Shown piece by piece: positions 1 through 8,362 of a DNA stretch of 64,000 bases. The notes under the pieces were generated by a model, which saw only the letters and a program-made list of their open reading frames with translations, made no database searches and was not told the origin of the DNA. Each line of letters opens with the position of its first letter. Position 1 is the first letter of the stretch. A program made the translations under genes and the position numbers. Location: the NCBI GenBank assembly GCA_942491935.1, contig CALOCZ010000034.1, forward strand, positions 1 through 64,000, written 5' to 3'. The DNA comes from JAGTVG01 sp942491935 (GTDB taxonomy: Bacteria > Bacteroidota > Bacteroidia > Cytophagales > Cyclobacteriaceae).

Positions 1-39
1 GCCCGACACCGGCCCTGACGGAATCTTCTAATCCGAAAA

Positions 40-73
40 TGGACCCAGCCACGGTGGTCTTGGGCTGGGTCCA
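40..73. terminator. stem-loop just downstream of the transposase fragment
   Basis: Perfect 11-base inverted arms (TGGACCCAGCC at 40-50 and GGCTGGGTCCA at 63-73) enclose a 12-base loop. The structure lies directly after the transposase stop (reverse strand, stop at 76-78). It could be a transcription terminator or part of a structured end of an IS110-type element. Which of the two cannot be decided from this short flank. Confidence 0.5.
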
Positions 74-75
74 GG

Positions 76-455
76 TCAGGCGGCGGGGTCGAGGGTGACG
101 CGGTAGCCGAGTGCTTCGAGCTGGCGGACGTGGCTGCGTCGTTTGGCGCTGGTGTTGACGTGTCGCTGGTAGTGGTCGGCGCCGAGATCCTGGAACTGGG
201 CCTCGGGGTCGGCGAGCAGGTGCCAGACCACGACCAGGATGGAACGGCCGACGGCGATGGCCTTCTTCTTCCCGCGGCGTCGGGCCAGGCGGCGGTAGCT
301 GGCGCCGAGGAAGGTGTCGGTGCGGCCGGCGTTGACAGCGGCTTCGCCGAGCGCGCGGGCCAGGTAGCGGTTGCCGTGCCCAGTAGTGCCGCTGCCTTTG
401 GTCTTGCCGAAGCTGAGGAGTTCACGCCGGGGGCGAACTTCGCCCACGAGAAGGA
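76..455 (-). pseudogene. IS110-family transposase, C-terminal fragment
   Basis: The reverse-strand frame encodes the C-terminal transposase domain (Transposase_20 type) of IS110 elements. Recognisable pieces are GHGNRYLARALGEAA, YRRLARRRGKKKA, ILVVVWHLLADPE and the closing LEALGYRVTLDPAA. The upstream conserved piece WAKFAPGVNSSA is present in a different frame, so a one-base-type indel lies around 405-415. The N-terminal DEDD catalytic domain is absent because the sequence changes to Bacteroidota DNA at about 450. Similar proteins are typical of high-GC actinobacteria. It cannot be functional as it stands. Confidence 0.8.
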
Positions 456-1065
456 TCTGAACCCTCGTATCTCATAGGCATTAAATCCTTCGATCTGTGA
501 TAAGCCTTCGATATCCCGTACAGAACCATTGAAAATCACCCCCTCTTTTTGAAGCTCTGTAAATTGCATTACCAAGGTTATCGCCAATGAGCGTACCATC
601 CGCAATTTTTCCATAACTGTCCGCCACATAAATATCGCCATCCATCAATTTTATAATCGGAGCATAATTGGTTACCGGTATTTTTGTCCCCTCTTTTTCT
701 GCCTGCTTTTGAACATAGTTGTTAAAATCTTTCCTTAAAGGCATAAATTGGGCAGTTAAAACACGGCCGCTCATTACCTGATCCGGATGCAGAATTTCCC
801 AACCATTTTGATAAACACCTGCGAAATTTTCAAATTGATTCTCATATCCATTCCTGCGCAATGTGCCCCAGATCTCTTCCATGGAAAGCGCTTTTAATCT
901 CTCCAAAAGCTCATCAGATACTTTAGGCCTTCCATCAGGGGTACGCTCACCTGTCCATTCGGATGTAAGTTCCTTGATGGTCTCAGCGGGCCAAACCACA
1001 CTCTGGGATTTTGAGTAAAAACTAAGCAGCACGAATGCCACAATTAATAAATGTATTTTTTTCAT
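455..1065 (-). pseudogene. RraA-family (HMG/CHMG aldolase-like) protein, exported, frameshifted and truncated
   Basis: The product starts with a hydrophobic signal peptide (MKKIHLLIVAFVLLSF) and continues into the RraA / 4-hydroxy-4-methyl-2-oxoglutarate aldolase-like fold. The family block VADSYGKIADGTLIGDNLGN lies near residues 147-166. The open frame then runs off into unrelated residues and stops at 481. The missing family sequence (VIFNGSVRDIEGLSQIEGFNA, here cut to GSVRDIEGLSQIEGF) continues in the next frame, so one extra base lies in the five-C run at 539-543. The GSVRD block carries the Arg-Asp pair used for metal/substrate binding in this fold. The restored frame then runs into the GC-rich transposase segment at about 455, which removes the C-terminus. 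It sits downstream of the SusC/SusD/dehydratase genes in the same orientation, which suggests a role in cleaving a keto-acid product. Confidence 0.8.
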
Positions 1066-1183
1066 AATTTATGTGTTTTGTTAGTTTATGGTATTCATTT
1101 TCATTCTAGGTCATTAAGAATTATCATTATTCATATTTTATCATTGATTCTGTAAGTAATGTTATAAATGTATGTATTATTAC

Positions 1184-1626
1184 TTATAGAGGCGAAAAAT
1201 GCCCTTTCATATTTAAAGCCGTTGATTGGGTTTGACAATAGACTGTTCGGGTCAGATAGTCTATTGGCAAACTTTGGAAGCCAAAAACCGTACTTAGTTG
1301 ATCAGTTTCCCTTATGCAAAAGTGAGTAATTGCGAACGCACCATATTCCATTCCAATTTCATAAATCTCTGTTTTAAAATGTCCACCAAAGAAGGATATA
1401 TTGCTTATAACTGATATCACTCGGTTCGGATTCGAGGTAGTTACGTTGAATTCCGTTAATCTCCAGAGCAATTTTGCTTCTCCTTCCCGTCCATGCTTTT
1501 TGCTGGCATAATCGATCATTTCCATCAGTCTTACATTTTCACATGGGTATTATAAGGAGCTTTGAAGACAACATAATCCCGGTTATGAGCAGCAGAGATT
1601 CGTTTCAATTCGGTTGATATATTCAT
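1184..1626 (-). pseudogene. unrecognised small gene split by a probable frameshift
   Basis: One reading frame runs from an ATG at 1626 to a stop at 1531 (about 31 residues, containing ELKRISAAHNRDYVVFKAP). A second frame, open through 1525 down to 1184, continues with MEMIDYASKKHGREGEAKLL. Shifting by one base near 1535-1545 joins them into one protein of roughly 145 residues. The upstream frame also stays open without a start back to about 1720, so the gene may once have been longer. I do not recognise the family and no signal peptide or membrane segment is seen. It lies between the dehydratase and RraA genes in the same orientation. It could be a decayed gene of that locus or a product of poor local sequence. 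Confidence 0.4.
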
Positions 1627-1810
1627 ATGCTGTTTAGCTTTAATATCTGAAAATCTCAGAGAAGATTTTAATATTCTTGCCAACTTCCTTATACCAGAAG
1701 GAAAATATGGCAGGTTTTAGAATGAATTTATAATAAAAACAAAGGAGAAACTGGTAATATTGTTTCCCCCCTGTAAATCTCTAACTTATTTAATAAACCA
1801 AATCATTTTA

Positions 1811-3259
1811 TTAACTCCACAAACGATCATTCGATCGAATTACATCCCATTCAGGTGTAGGAGCAAAAAATTTCTCCCCTTCAATTAAGTATTTCTTTAC
1901 AACCTCCTCATTAAGTTCTACTCCAATACCCGGTTTTTCCGGAACCGTTACATAACCATCTTTAACGATAGGACCGTCAAAACCAGTAACCAAATTCTCC
2001 CAGTCTTTTTTATCGACCGCATGATGTTCAAGCCACATAAAATTTTCCGTGGCAGCAGCACTATGGACAGCGCCAAGGAAAGAAACGGGGCCTGCTGCAT
2101 GATGATGCATAAAGCCAATTCCATGACGTGATGCAAAATCACCAATTCTTTTGGTTTCCAAAATTCCACCCGCAGTATTTGGATCTGGATGTACAATGTC
2201 TACAGATCTGGTGGTAATTAATTCTTCAAATCCACCCTCAAGACAGTAAATATCTTCTCCTGTTTGAATGGGGGTGGCGGTTGATAGCGTTAATTCTCTT
2301 AACTGATCTGTTAATTGCCAGGGTATAATGTCCTCGATATATGCGAGGTTATATTTTTCAGAAGCACGGGCGACTTTAATCGCTTCGTTAATTCCAAAAT
2401 GGCCCCAATGATCTGTTCCCATTGGAATATCATATCCAATTTTGGATCTCATTACATCAAGGTATTCCATAAGTAAATCAATCCCTTTGTCAGTTATTTG
2501 AACCCGGGTAAAAGGATGCTTAGTTTGTCCATAAGATTTATATTCATACTGATAAGGATTAAATTTAGTATCAGGAGCATTGGTTACGGCACCTGGAACA
2601 TCCATTATAAGTCTAATTCCGATGTCCATTTTTAAAGCAGTATAGCCAGCATCTATTCTCTCCTGCATCCTATTGGCATATTCCACAGGATCTTTGGAAA
2701 TGTCTGTATCACAATATACACGCACCTTATCCCGATATTTTCCTCCCAATAATTGATATACGGGCACATTATACGCTTTTCCAACGATATCCCATAGTGC
2801 CATCTCTACTCCGGAGACTCCACCACCCTGTCGGGCATGGCCTCCAAACTGCTTTATTATACCAAATAATCGCTCCACGTTACATGGGTTCTCGCCAAGC
2901 AATCTGCTCTTTAAAAATAATGCATACTCTTTGGCAGCACCATCCCGAACATCTCCATGCCCAATAATCCCCTGGTTGGTATATATCCGGACAATTGGTG
3001 TTCGGAATACTACATCACCACCAATTTCCGCAATCCGCATATCCGTAATCTTTAAATCAGATGGCGCTGAATTTCTATTTACATTTTGAGTCGAATAAGC
3101 TACAACATCGCTTGTAGAAGCCATTGATAAACCTGCCAGACTCAGCCCCCCCAAACCCGCTTTTTTAAAGAACGATCTCCTGCTCTTTGACTGTTGCTCT
3201 TTCTCCTGTTTAAGGGTCCCGCCAAATATTTCCTGTAATTTTTTATTATTATACTTCAT
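1811..3259 (-). CDS. enolase-superfamily (mandelate racemase / muconate lactonizing type) sugar-acid dehydratase, Tat-exported
   Basis: The 482-residue product has a twin-arginine leader (SRRSFFKKAGLGG, RR at 27-28), then the enolase-superfamily capping domain and the (beta/alpha)7-beta barrel. Visible barrel residues fit the mandelate racemase / acid-sugar dehydratase group: the ALKMD strand near 208-212, then GTDHWG (Asp 283), AYIED (Glu 309), IQTGED (Glu 335), VDIVHPD (Asp 354) and MHHHAAGP (His 385-387). Such enzymes remove a proton alpha to a carboxylate and usually dehydrate aldonic or uronic acids to 2-keto-3-deoxy acids. Export is unusual but seen in Bacteroidota. The gene follows susD by about 270 bases with an intervening stem-loop, so it probably belongs to the same locus. 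The exact substrate is not predictable; galactonate-dehydratase-like is the nearest general description. Confidence 0.88.
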   Translation of the reverse strand: MKYNNKKLQEIFGGTLKQEKEQQSKSRRSFFKKAGLGGLSLAGLSMASTSDVVAYSTQNVNRNSAPSDLKITDMRIAEIGGDVVFRTPIVRIYTNQGIIGHGDVRDGAAKEYALFLKSRLLGENPCNVERLFGIIKQFGGHARQGGGVSGVEMALWDIVGKAYNVPVYQLLGGKYRDKVRVYCDTDISKDPVEYANRMQERIDAGYTALKMDIGIRLIMDVPGAVTNAPDTKFNPYQYEYKSYGQTKHPFTRVQITDKGIDLLMEYLDVMRSKIGYDIPMGTDHWGHFGINEAIKVARASEKYNLAYIEDIIPWQLTDQLRELTLSTATPIQTGEDIYCLEGGFEELITTRSVDIVHPDPNTAGGILETKRIGDFASRHGIGFMHHHAAGPVSFLGAVHSAAATENFMWLEHHAVDKKDWENLVTGFDGPIVKDGYVTVPEKPGIGVELNEEVVKKYLIEGEKFFAPTPEWDVIRSNDRLWS

Positions 3260-3377
3260 ATTGCCTTAATGTTTTTGATTAGTAGAATTGATTAGATCAT
3301 CTATACCTCATGCCATGTCCTTATACAACTGGCCATCTAGTCATCTTTCTTCCAAATATTGAGGTTAGTCCTGAAAT

Positions 3378-3417
3378 TTCCTTCCTGGTTTGGGATTTGA
3401 CCCTTACCAGGAAGGAA
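3378..3417. promoter_or_regulatory. strong intercistronic stem-loop between susD and the dehydratase gene
   Basis: Perfect 12-base arms (TTCCTTCCTGGT at 3378-3389 and ACCAGGAAGGAA at 3406-3417) are extended by a GGG/CCC pair around a short loop. There is no clear U-tract on the reverse-strand side. The element therefore looks like an mRNA-stabilising, processing or partial attenuation hairpin that lets susC/susD be expressed above the downstream enzymes, rather than a simple terminator. Confidence 0.6.
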
Positions 3418-3528
3418 TTATCCAGTGAAAACAAATTATTGTGTGCTTATGAATCGTATTTATCTTATGCTATAAGAGATCTAACAACTTTGTTTTCATA
3501 TTTCACTTCTCTGAAAATTTATTAATGA

Positions 3529-5067
3529 CTAATTGGTATCCCACCAGATACGTGTTGACAAAAGATCTGCTCCTTGTCTGCTTACGGCTGCATTTAAATT
3601 TTCGAAATTAATACTGAATTCAGCATCAGGATAGACGAGTCTACGAATAAAATTCTCGCTTGTACCTGTGAGTGCCCCCTGGCTTGGATTTGCAGGTATA
3701 GCAGGGAAGCCTGAACGTCTGAAATTTGCCCAACCATCATATCCTGCCAGAAAGGATGCAATCCAGTATTCTGTATTTATTTGATCAAGTTCCGTGCCGC
3801 TTGATAGTGAATGAGCAGCAATGTAAGCATCAATATCTGCTTCTTCAACTGCGGTACTACCTGGATATTGAGCAAATTGTCTCATATGTGCTCTTATACC
3901 TTCTTCATAGGCCTCTGCTGCGTCTCCAGCCGCCCAGCCACGAAACCGTGCCTCTGCCAATAGAAGCATTGTTTGGGCATAGGTAACCAAATAGCCAGGA
4001 GCTTCTTGGGCTCCAACAGTATTTCGATTTACCTGACTGAAATCATATAAGCTGACTACGCCATTTTCAACTAATATATCCTCTACTCCATTTTGATCCG
4101 GACCCTGAGGTAATCCCACCTGAATTGCAGGATCTGTACTTGCAACATCTGGAATCTGTCCATTACCACTGGTTGCTCCAACATACCGTATGGCAATCTT
4201 TTCCAACCTTGGGTCGTTATTCGTTTGTAAATGAGTTACAAACACACTATCCAGGTAAAAGTTGCTGCTCTCTTGATTATTAAAATTGGCATTCCCACCA
4301 TTATTATAGGGTGTCTGGTGAGCAACAAATGCATTATCGAGATTGGATTGCATCAAATCATTCTGATTGATGCCAGAAACAATTGTCTGAGCTGTCGACG
4401 GATTTACCTTTGACAATCTCATAGCAGCTCTTAACAGAAGCGAATTTCCGAAACGGATCCACTTGTCAGTATCACCACCAAAAAGGGCCTCCTGGCCGAT
4501 GTCATCTCCAGCTGCATCCAATGCAGAAGTAGCAGACTGCAACTCGCTGATAATGTCTGTGTAGATAGATTCCTGCGGATCATATGCAGGGAACATATTT
4601 TGGTCAATAAAACCCAAACCGGCTTCCGAATATGGTATATCACCATACGTATCAGTACATACCATAAACACATATGCTTTCATAATCCTCATTGCACTCA
4701 AAGCATTTGTTCTGGTTCCGTCCTCTTGTAAGTTATTGATCCCGTCAATCAGGTTTTTCAGGACATTGGGATAGAATTGATCCCAGTTTCGAACTGTTGA
4801 TCCCTGATTTACCTGGTTTGAGTTAGCTCCTTCAAGCACACCACGGAAAGGTGTATGAACCTGGCGAATAATGGCCCACTCATAAACAATGTTCGATCCA
4901 CCGGGACCCTGATCAACAATCGCTCTGTTCAACTGAAAAATCGGATCCACCGATCTTGCACGAGACGTATCCTGATTAATTTCATCTAATTTGTCTTCAC
5001 ACGCAGTGAATGGAATTAGCATAATCAACAAGAAAAATATTTTATTATATATCGTTTTCATTTTCAT
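3529..5067 (-). CDS. SusD/RagB-family nutrient-binding outer-membrane lipoprotein
   Basis: The 512-residue lipoprotein has a hydrophobic leader ending in the lipobox FTAC (Cys 23). It is of the SusD-like group 2 type: the TPR-rich body contains TDTYGDIPYSEAG, typical of these proteins. The C-terminal part ends with a W-rich segment (STRIWWDTN). SusD proteins sit on the outer leaflet as a lid over a SusC channel and bind the oligosaccharide before import. The start of the gene is 34 bases after the susC stop, so the two are co-transcribed. The ligand cannot be deduced, but the adjoining sugar-acid dehydratase suggests an acidic or oxidised sugar. Confidence 0.95.
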   Translation of the reverse strand: MKMKTIYNKIFFLLIMLIPFTACEDKLDEINQDTSRARSVDPIFQLNRAIVDQGPGGSNIVYEWAIIRQVHTPFRGVLEGANSNQVNQGSTVRNWDQFYPNVLKNLIDGINNLQEDGTRTNALSAMRIMKAYVFMVCTDTYGDIPYSEAGLGFIDQNMFPAYDPQESIYTDIISELQSATSALDAAGDDIGQEALFGGDTDKWIRFGNSLLLRAAMRLSKVNPSTAQTIVSGINQNDLMQSNLDNAFVAHQTPYNNGGNANFNNQESSNFYLDSVFVTHLQTNNDPRLEKIAIRYVGATSGNGQIPDVASTDPAIQVGLPQGPDQNGVEDILVENGVVSLYDFSQVNRNTVGAQEAPGYLVTYAQTMLLLAEARFRGWAAGDAAEAYEEGIRAHMRQFAQYPGSTAVEEADIDAYIAAHSLSSGTELDQINTEYWIASFLAGYDGWANFRRSGFPAIPANPSQGALTGTSENFIRRLVYPDAEFSINFENLNAAVSRQGADLLSTRIWWDTN

Positions 5068-5101
5068 TTTCTTAATGTTAAAAAAAACATTTTAATTAGA
5101 A

Positions 5102-8100
5102 TTAAAACTGTAGATTCAAGTTAAAACCAAAATCTCTGGTAACAGGTATACCTGTTGCTTCCAACCCTGACTGAAGATCAGAAATTATACCATTCTGATC
5201 CGGATGAATATGAGGTATATCCGTAGCCAAAATGGCAACATTATTAGCAACCAGACTTAATTTTACACCTTTTATATACTTGTTATCAGGAATAAGTCTT
5301 GTAAAATCATATCCCAATGTAATTTGGCGTAATTGCCATGAACCTGCATCAAAAACAGATTGCTCAGAGCCTCTAAAACCTCTAATAGTTTCATAGTATG
5401 TTTGCACGGGTGTTTGCACATCATTTGGTACATAATCAGGATTTTCGTCTGTACCAATGTTTTTAACCCCTTCACCGATGACGTATCCTTGATCACGACC
5501 TGGCAATGTAGCTTTATCGAACCCATGTCGATAAGCATTCACATGGGTACCTGAGATAATTTTATGTCCTAATTTGAAATCGATCAGGACTGAAAGCATA
5601 ATGCCCTTGTAGGTAAAGCTATTAGTGATTCCACCCCAGCTGGTAGGTATGGCCGTTCCAAACTCAATTTGTTCAGCAGAACGCAATGGACGTCCACTAT
5701 TGGCATCATGAACTATGTTGCCATCGGGATCTCTCAAATAGCCCCATCCATACAACTGGGCCATTGGGCGCCCTACTACCTGACGTAACTCTCCATGGAA
5801 GAACGAGTTCCCAACAGTAATGGATTCTCCCTCTACATCAGTACCTAAACTAATAACTTCTGATTTATTAAAGGTTGCATTTGCATCTATCCTCCACTCA
5901 AAATTTGTACTTCTAAAGGGTGAAACACCAATCGCAAATTCCAATCCTTTGTTAGAACTTTCAGCTACATTAACCCTTGTATTGTTATACCCAGATGCAT
6001 TTGAAACTTCTCGTGTTAAGATCTGATTCTGTGCCGTTCTTGTATAAACAGAAAATTCAAAAACTAAATTATCAAAAAACATAGTTTCAAGTCCAATTTC
6101 TGTTTCCACAGTATTCAAAGGCCTCAAACTTTGGTTAGGAATTGTACCCCCATCAATTTGTCCGATCGGATAGCCATTTAAATTTTGCGGCTCAACTCTG
6201 TAAAATAATGATTGGTTATACGGGGATATATCATCATCACTACCTACTTTTGACCATCCTACACGAAGTTTTCCAAAAGTCATCCAATCAGGCATGGACT
6301 CAAAAGTTTGTGACCATACCCAACTACCCGTCACGGATGGGTAAAGTATACTTCTCTGATCTGGAGACAGTGTGGAAAACCAGTCATTTCTTATTGTACC
6401 GTTCAAATAAAGGAATCCTTTATAGGAAATTTCCGCAGAGCCGTACAAAGAATTTACCATTCTCTCCTGTAAAATATAATTAGGTGTTACCTGACTTGCA
6501 TTCCCTATCGTATAAAGGTCCCGCTGATAAAAGTTGCCACCTTGTTCGGTATTTACATCCAGCCGCTGGTACATGTGATTTCCTCCAAACGTTGCGTAAA
6601 TACCAATATTGCCAAATGTCTTGTTAAATGCTAACAAAAAGTCAGCATTCAACTCACGAAACCTTCTTATATCTGTCACATAGTCTCCGTTTACAAATCC
6701 TGCAGGAGCTGCTCCCTTGGACTGAGTACCATTGGGCACATTGAAATCCTGATCACGTGACCAATAATCCTGACCAATTCTACCTTGAAGAGATAACCAA
6801 TCTGTAAAATCATATTTTGCAGTTACAACACCAATCAAACGATCGCGTACAACATTATTAAATCTTGACAAAGCAAAATATGGATTGGTCCTGTTCCTGA
6901 ACCTTGACCACGCTTGCTCGTTGCCAAATTCATCAAAAGCATTATCTCTGAGCACATCCATTGGCATTGTATTAGCCACAGTATACATCACTACCGCACT
7001 AAAGTCCTGTTCTCCAATATTTGGCGGATTTTCGATGTTTTCACGGGAATAGGTAAGATTCCCTGAAACCGTCAGTTTCTTGGTTTTTTGAGTAAATCCA
7101 AAATTAGCAGTTTTTCGATTATACTCATTTCCCGGAAGAACGCCCTTACTTGTCATATCGGAAATTGAAAGGTTCATTCCACCGTTTTCTCCACCGGTTG
7201 AAACAGCAATGGTATTTGTCACATTGGAGGCATTATTATAAAACTCATTTAATTGATTCTCTTGCGCTTCATAAGGAACCGTCAGGTTATCAAATAATAT
7301 TTGTGTCATGCCTGGTTCGATCTTTTCACCAAAACTCCAAACACCGGAAGTAGGAAATGGAGTAGTGGGACGCTGGCCATTTTCTCCCTGTCCATATTCA
7401 AATTGATAATCCCGTCGATCAATAATGCTTCCATTTGTATAATTTAAATTATATTCTACCCGAACGCCTTCGCCCTTTGTCCTGTTTTTAGTAGTGATCA
7501 TTATAACACCATTTCTGGCACGGTATCCATATAATGCAGCCGCGGGACCACCTTTCAAAACTGACATTGATTCAATATCATCCGGATTAATACTGCTCAA
7601 TCCATCACCGGTGTCCATGTTATTGTTTGGTCCTGTGGACCCAATAGCATCATCAGCACCACCATTGTTGACACCAAAATTGCTATTATCAATTGGAATA
7701 CCGTTTACTACGATCAATGGCTGATTGTTCTTGCCCAATGAAGCGTTACCGCGAATTCTAATCTTAGTACTACCCTGGGGTCCGACGCCCAGTTGTGTAA
7801 TGTTTACCCCAGCTACTTTACCTTGTAGCGCGTTCATAAATTTAGGTGTCCTATTTGTCGTAAATTCATCAGACGAGACATTGGACGTTGCATAACCCAA
7901 GGTCTTTTTATCTTTCTCAATACCTAATGCTGTGATAACAACTTCTTGCAGTGCTTTTACATCTAATGCCATAGCGACATCAATCACAGACACATTTCCT
8001 ACTATAATTTCTTTGGTTTGATATCCGACATAAGTGACAACCAATACTGCACCTTCGGAAACATCCAAGCTGTAAGAGCCATCAATATTGGAAATTGTAC

Positions 8101-8362
8101 CGCTGGTTGTTCCTTTCACGAGGATAGATACCCCCGGTAGGCCCTGAGCATTTTCATCAGTAATCTTGCCGGTTATAGTAATGTCCTGCATTATTTTATT
8201 TGAAGCTTCAATAACCGCCGGTTCGCCCGAGGTTTCCTTGCCCTTATTCTGATCCTCCCTTACTTCTGAAAAGACCAGTGTGTAGCAAACACATTGTAAA
8301 AACATGCCATACATGGCATATCTTGACAATACAAATACTTTGTCTAGTAATTTTAAGTTCAT
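5102..8362 (-). CDS. SusC/RagA-family TonB-linked outer-membrane transporter
   Basis: The 1086-residue protein has an N-terminal hydrophobic leader, then a carboxypeptidase-regulatory-like beta-sandwich (ITGKITDENAQGLPGVSI near residue 60). Next comes the TonB-box/plug region, with LQEVVITALGIEK, the plug motif KIRIRGNASLG and the SusC block SVLKGGPAAALYG. A 22-strand-type barrel follows, ending in an aromatic C-terminus (GFNLNLQF). It imports ligand captured by the partner SusD, using TonB energy. The reading frame is fully intact over 3.2 kb. The gene is first in the reverse-strand operon. No anti-sigma/ECF or hybrid two-component regulator lies upstream inside the window. Confidence 0.96.
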   Translation of the reverse strand: MNLKLLDKVFVLSRYAMYGMFLQCVCYTLVFSEVREDQNKGKETSGEPAVIEASNKIMQDITITGKITDENAQGLPGVSILVKGTTSGTISNIDGSYSLDVSEGAVLVVTYVGYQTKEIIVGNVSVIDVAMALDVKALQEVVITALGIEKDKKTLGYATSNVSSDEFTTNRTPKFMNALQGKVAGVNITQLGVGPQGSTKIRIRGNASLGKNNQPLIVVNGIPIDNSNFGVNNGGADDAIGSTGPNNNMDTGDGLSSINPDDIESMSVLKGGPAAALYGYRARNGVIMITTKNRTKGEGVRVEYNLNYTNGSIIDRRDYQFEYGQGENGQRPTTPFPTSGVWSFGEKIEPGMTQILFDNLTVPYEAQENQLNEFYNNASNVTNTIAVSTGGENGGMNLSISDMTSKGVLPGNEYNRKTANFGFTQKTKKLTVSGNLTYSRENIENPPNIGEQDFSAVVMYTVANTMPMDVLRDNAFDEFGNEQAWSRFRNRTNPYFALSRFNNVVRDRLIGVVTAKYDFTDWLSLQGRIGQDYWSRDQDFNVPNGTQSKGAAPAGFVNGDYVTDIRRFRELNADFLLAFNKTFGNIGIYATFGGNHMYQRLDVNTEQGGNFYQRDLYTIGNASQVTPNYILQERMVNSLYGSAEISYKGFLYLNGTIRNDWFSTLSPDQRSILYPSVTGSWVWSQTFESMPDWMTFGKLRVGWSKVGSDDDISPYNQSLFYRVEPQNLNGYPIGQIDGGTIPNQSLRPLNTVETEIGLETMFFDNLVFEFSVYTRTAQNQILTREVSNASGYNNTRVNVAESSNKGLEFAIGVSPFRSTNFEWRIDANATFNKSEVISLGTDVEGESITVGNSFFHGELRQVVGRPMAQLYGWGYLRDPDGNIVHDANSGRPLRSAEQIEFGTAIPTSWGGITNSFTYKGIMLSVLIDFKLGHKIISGTHVNAYRHGFDKATLPGRDQGYVIGEGVKNIGTDENPDYVPNDVQTPVQTYYETIRGFRGSEQSVFDAGSWQLRQITLGYDFTRLIPDNKYIKGVKLSLVANNVAILATDIPHIHPDQNGIISDLQSGLEATGIPVTRDFGFNLNLQF

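Larger units (their letters stand above)
1..460. other. GC-rich foreign or chimeric segment at the window edge
   Basis: This segment is visibly GC-rich (long runs of GGCG, CGCC and GCCG), while everything after about position 470 is AT-rich Bacteroidota-type DNA. The change is abrupt, somewhere between about 445 and 475. The segment encodes the end of an actinobacterial-looking IS110 transposase on the reverse strand. No left inverted repeat, target duplication or complete element is visible. A chimeric contig join or a contaminating read end is at least as likely as a real insertion. Confidence 0.75.

Noticed and set aside
130..477. Forward 115-residue open frame in the GC-rich start
   Set aside because: It is the antisense of the transposase fragment; the protein is Ala/Gly/Val-rich with no family, a normal artefact of GC-rich DNA.
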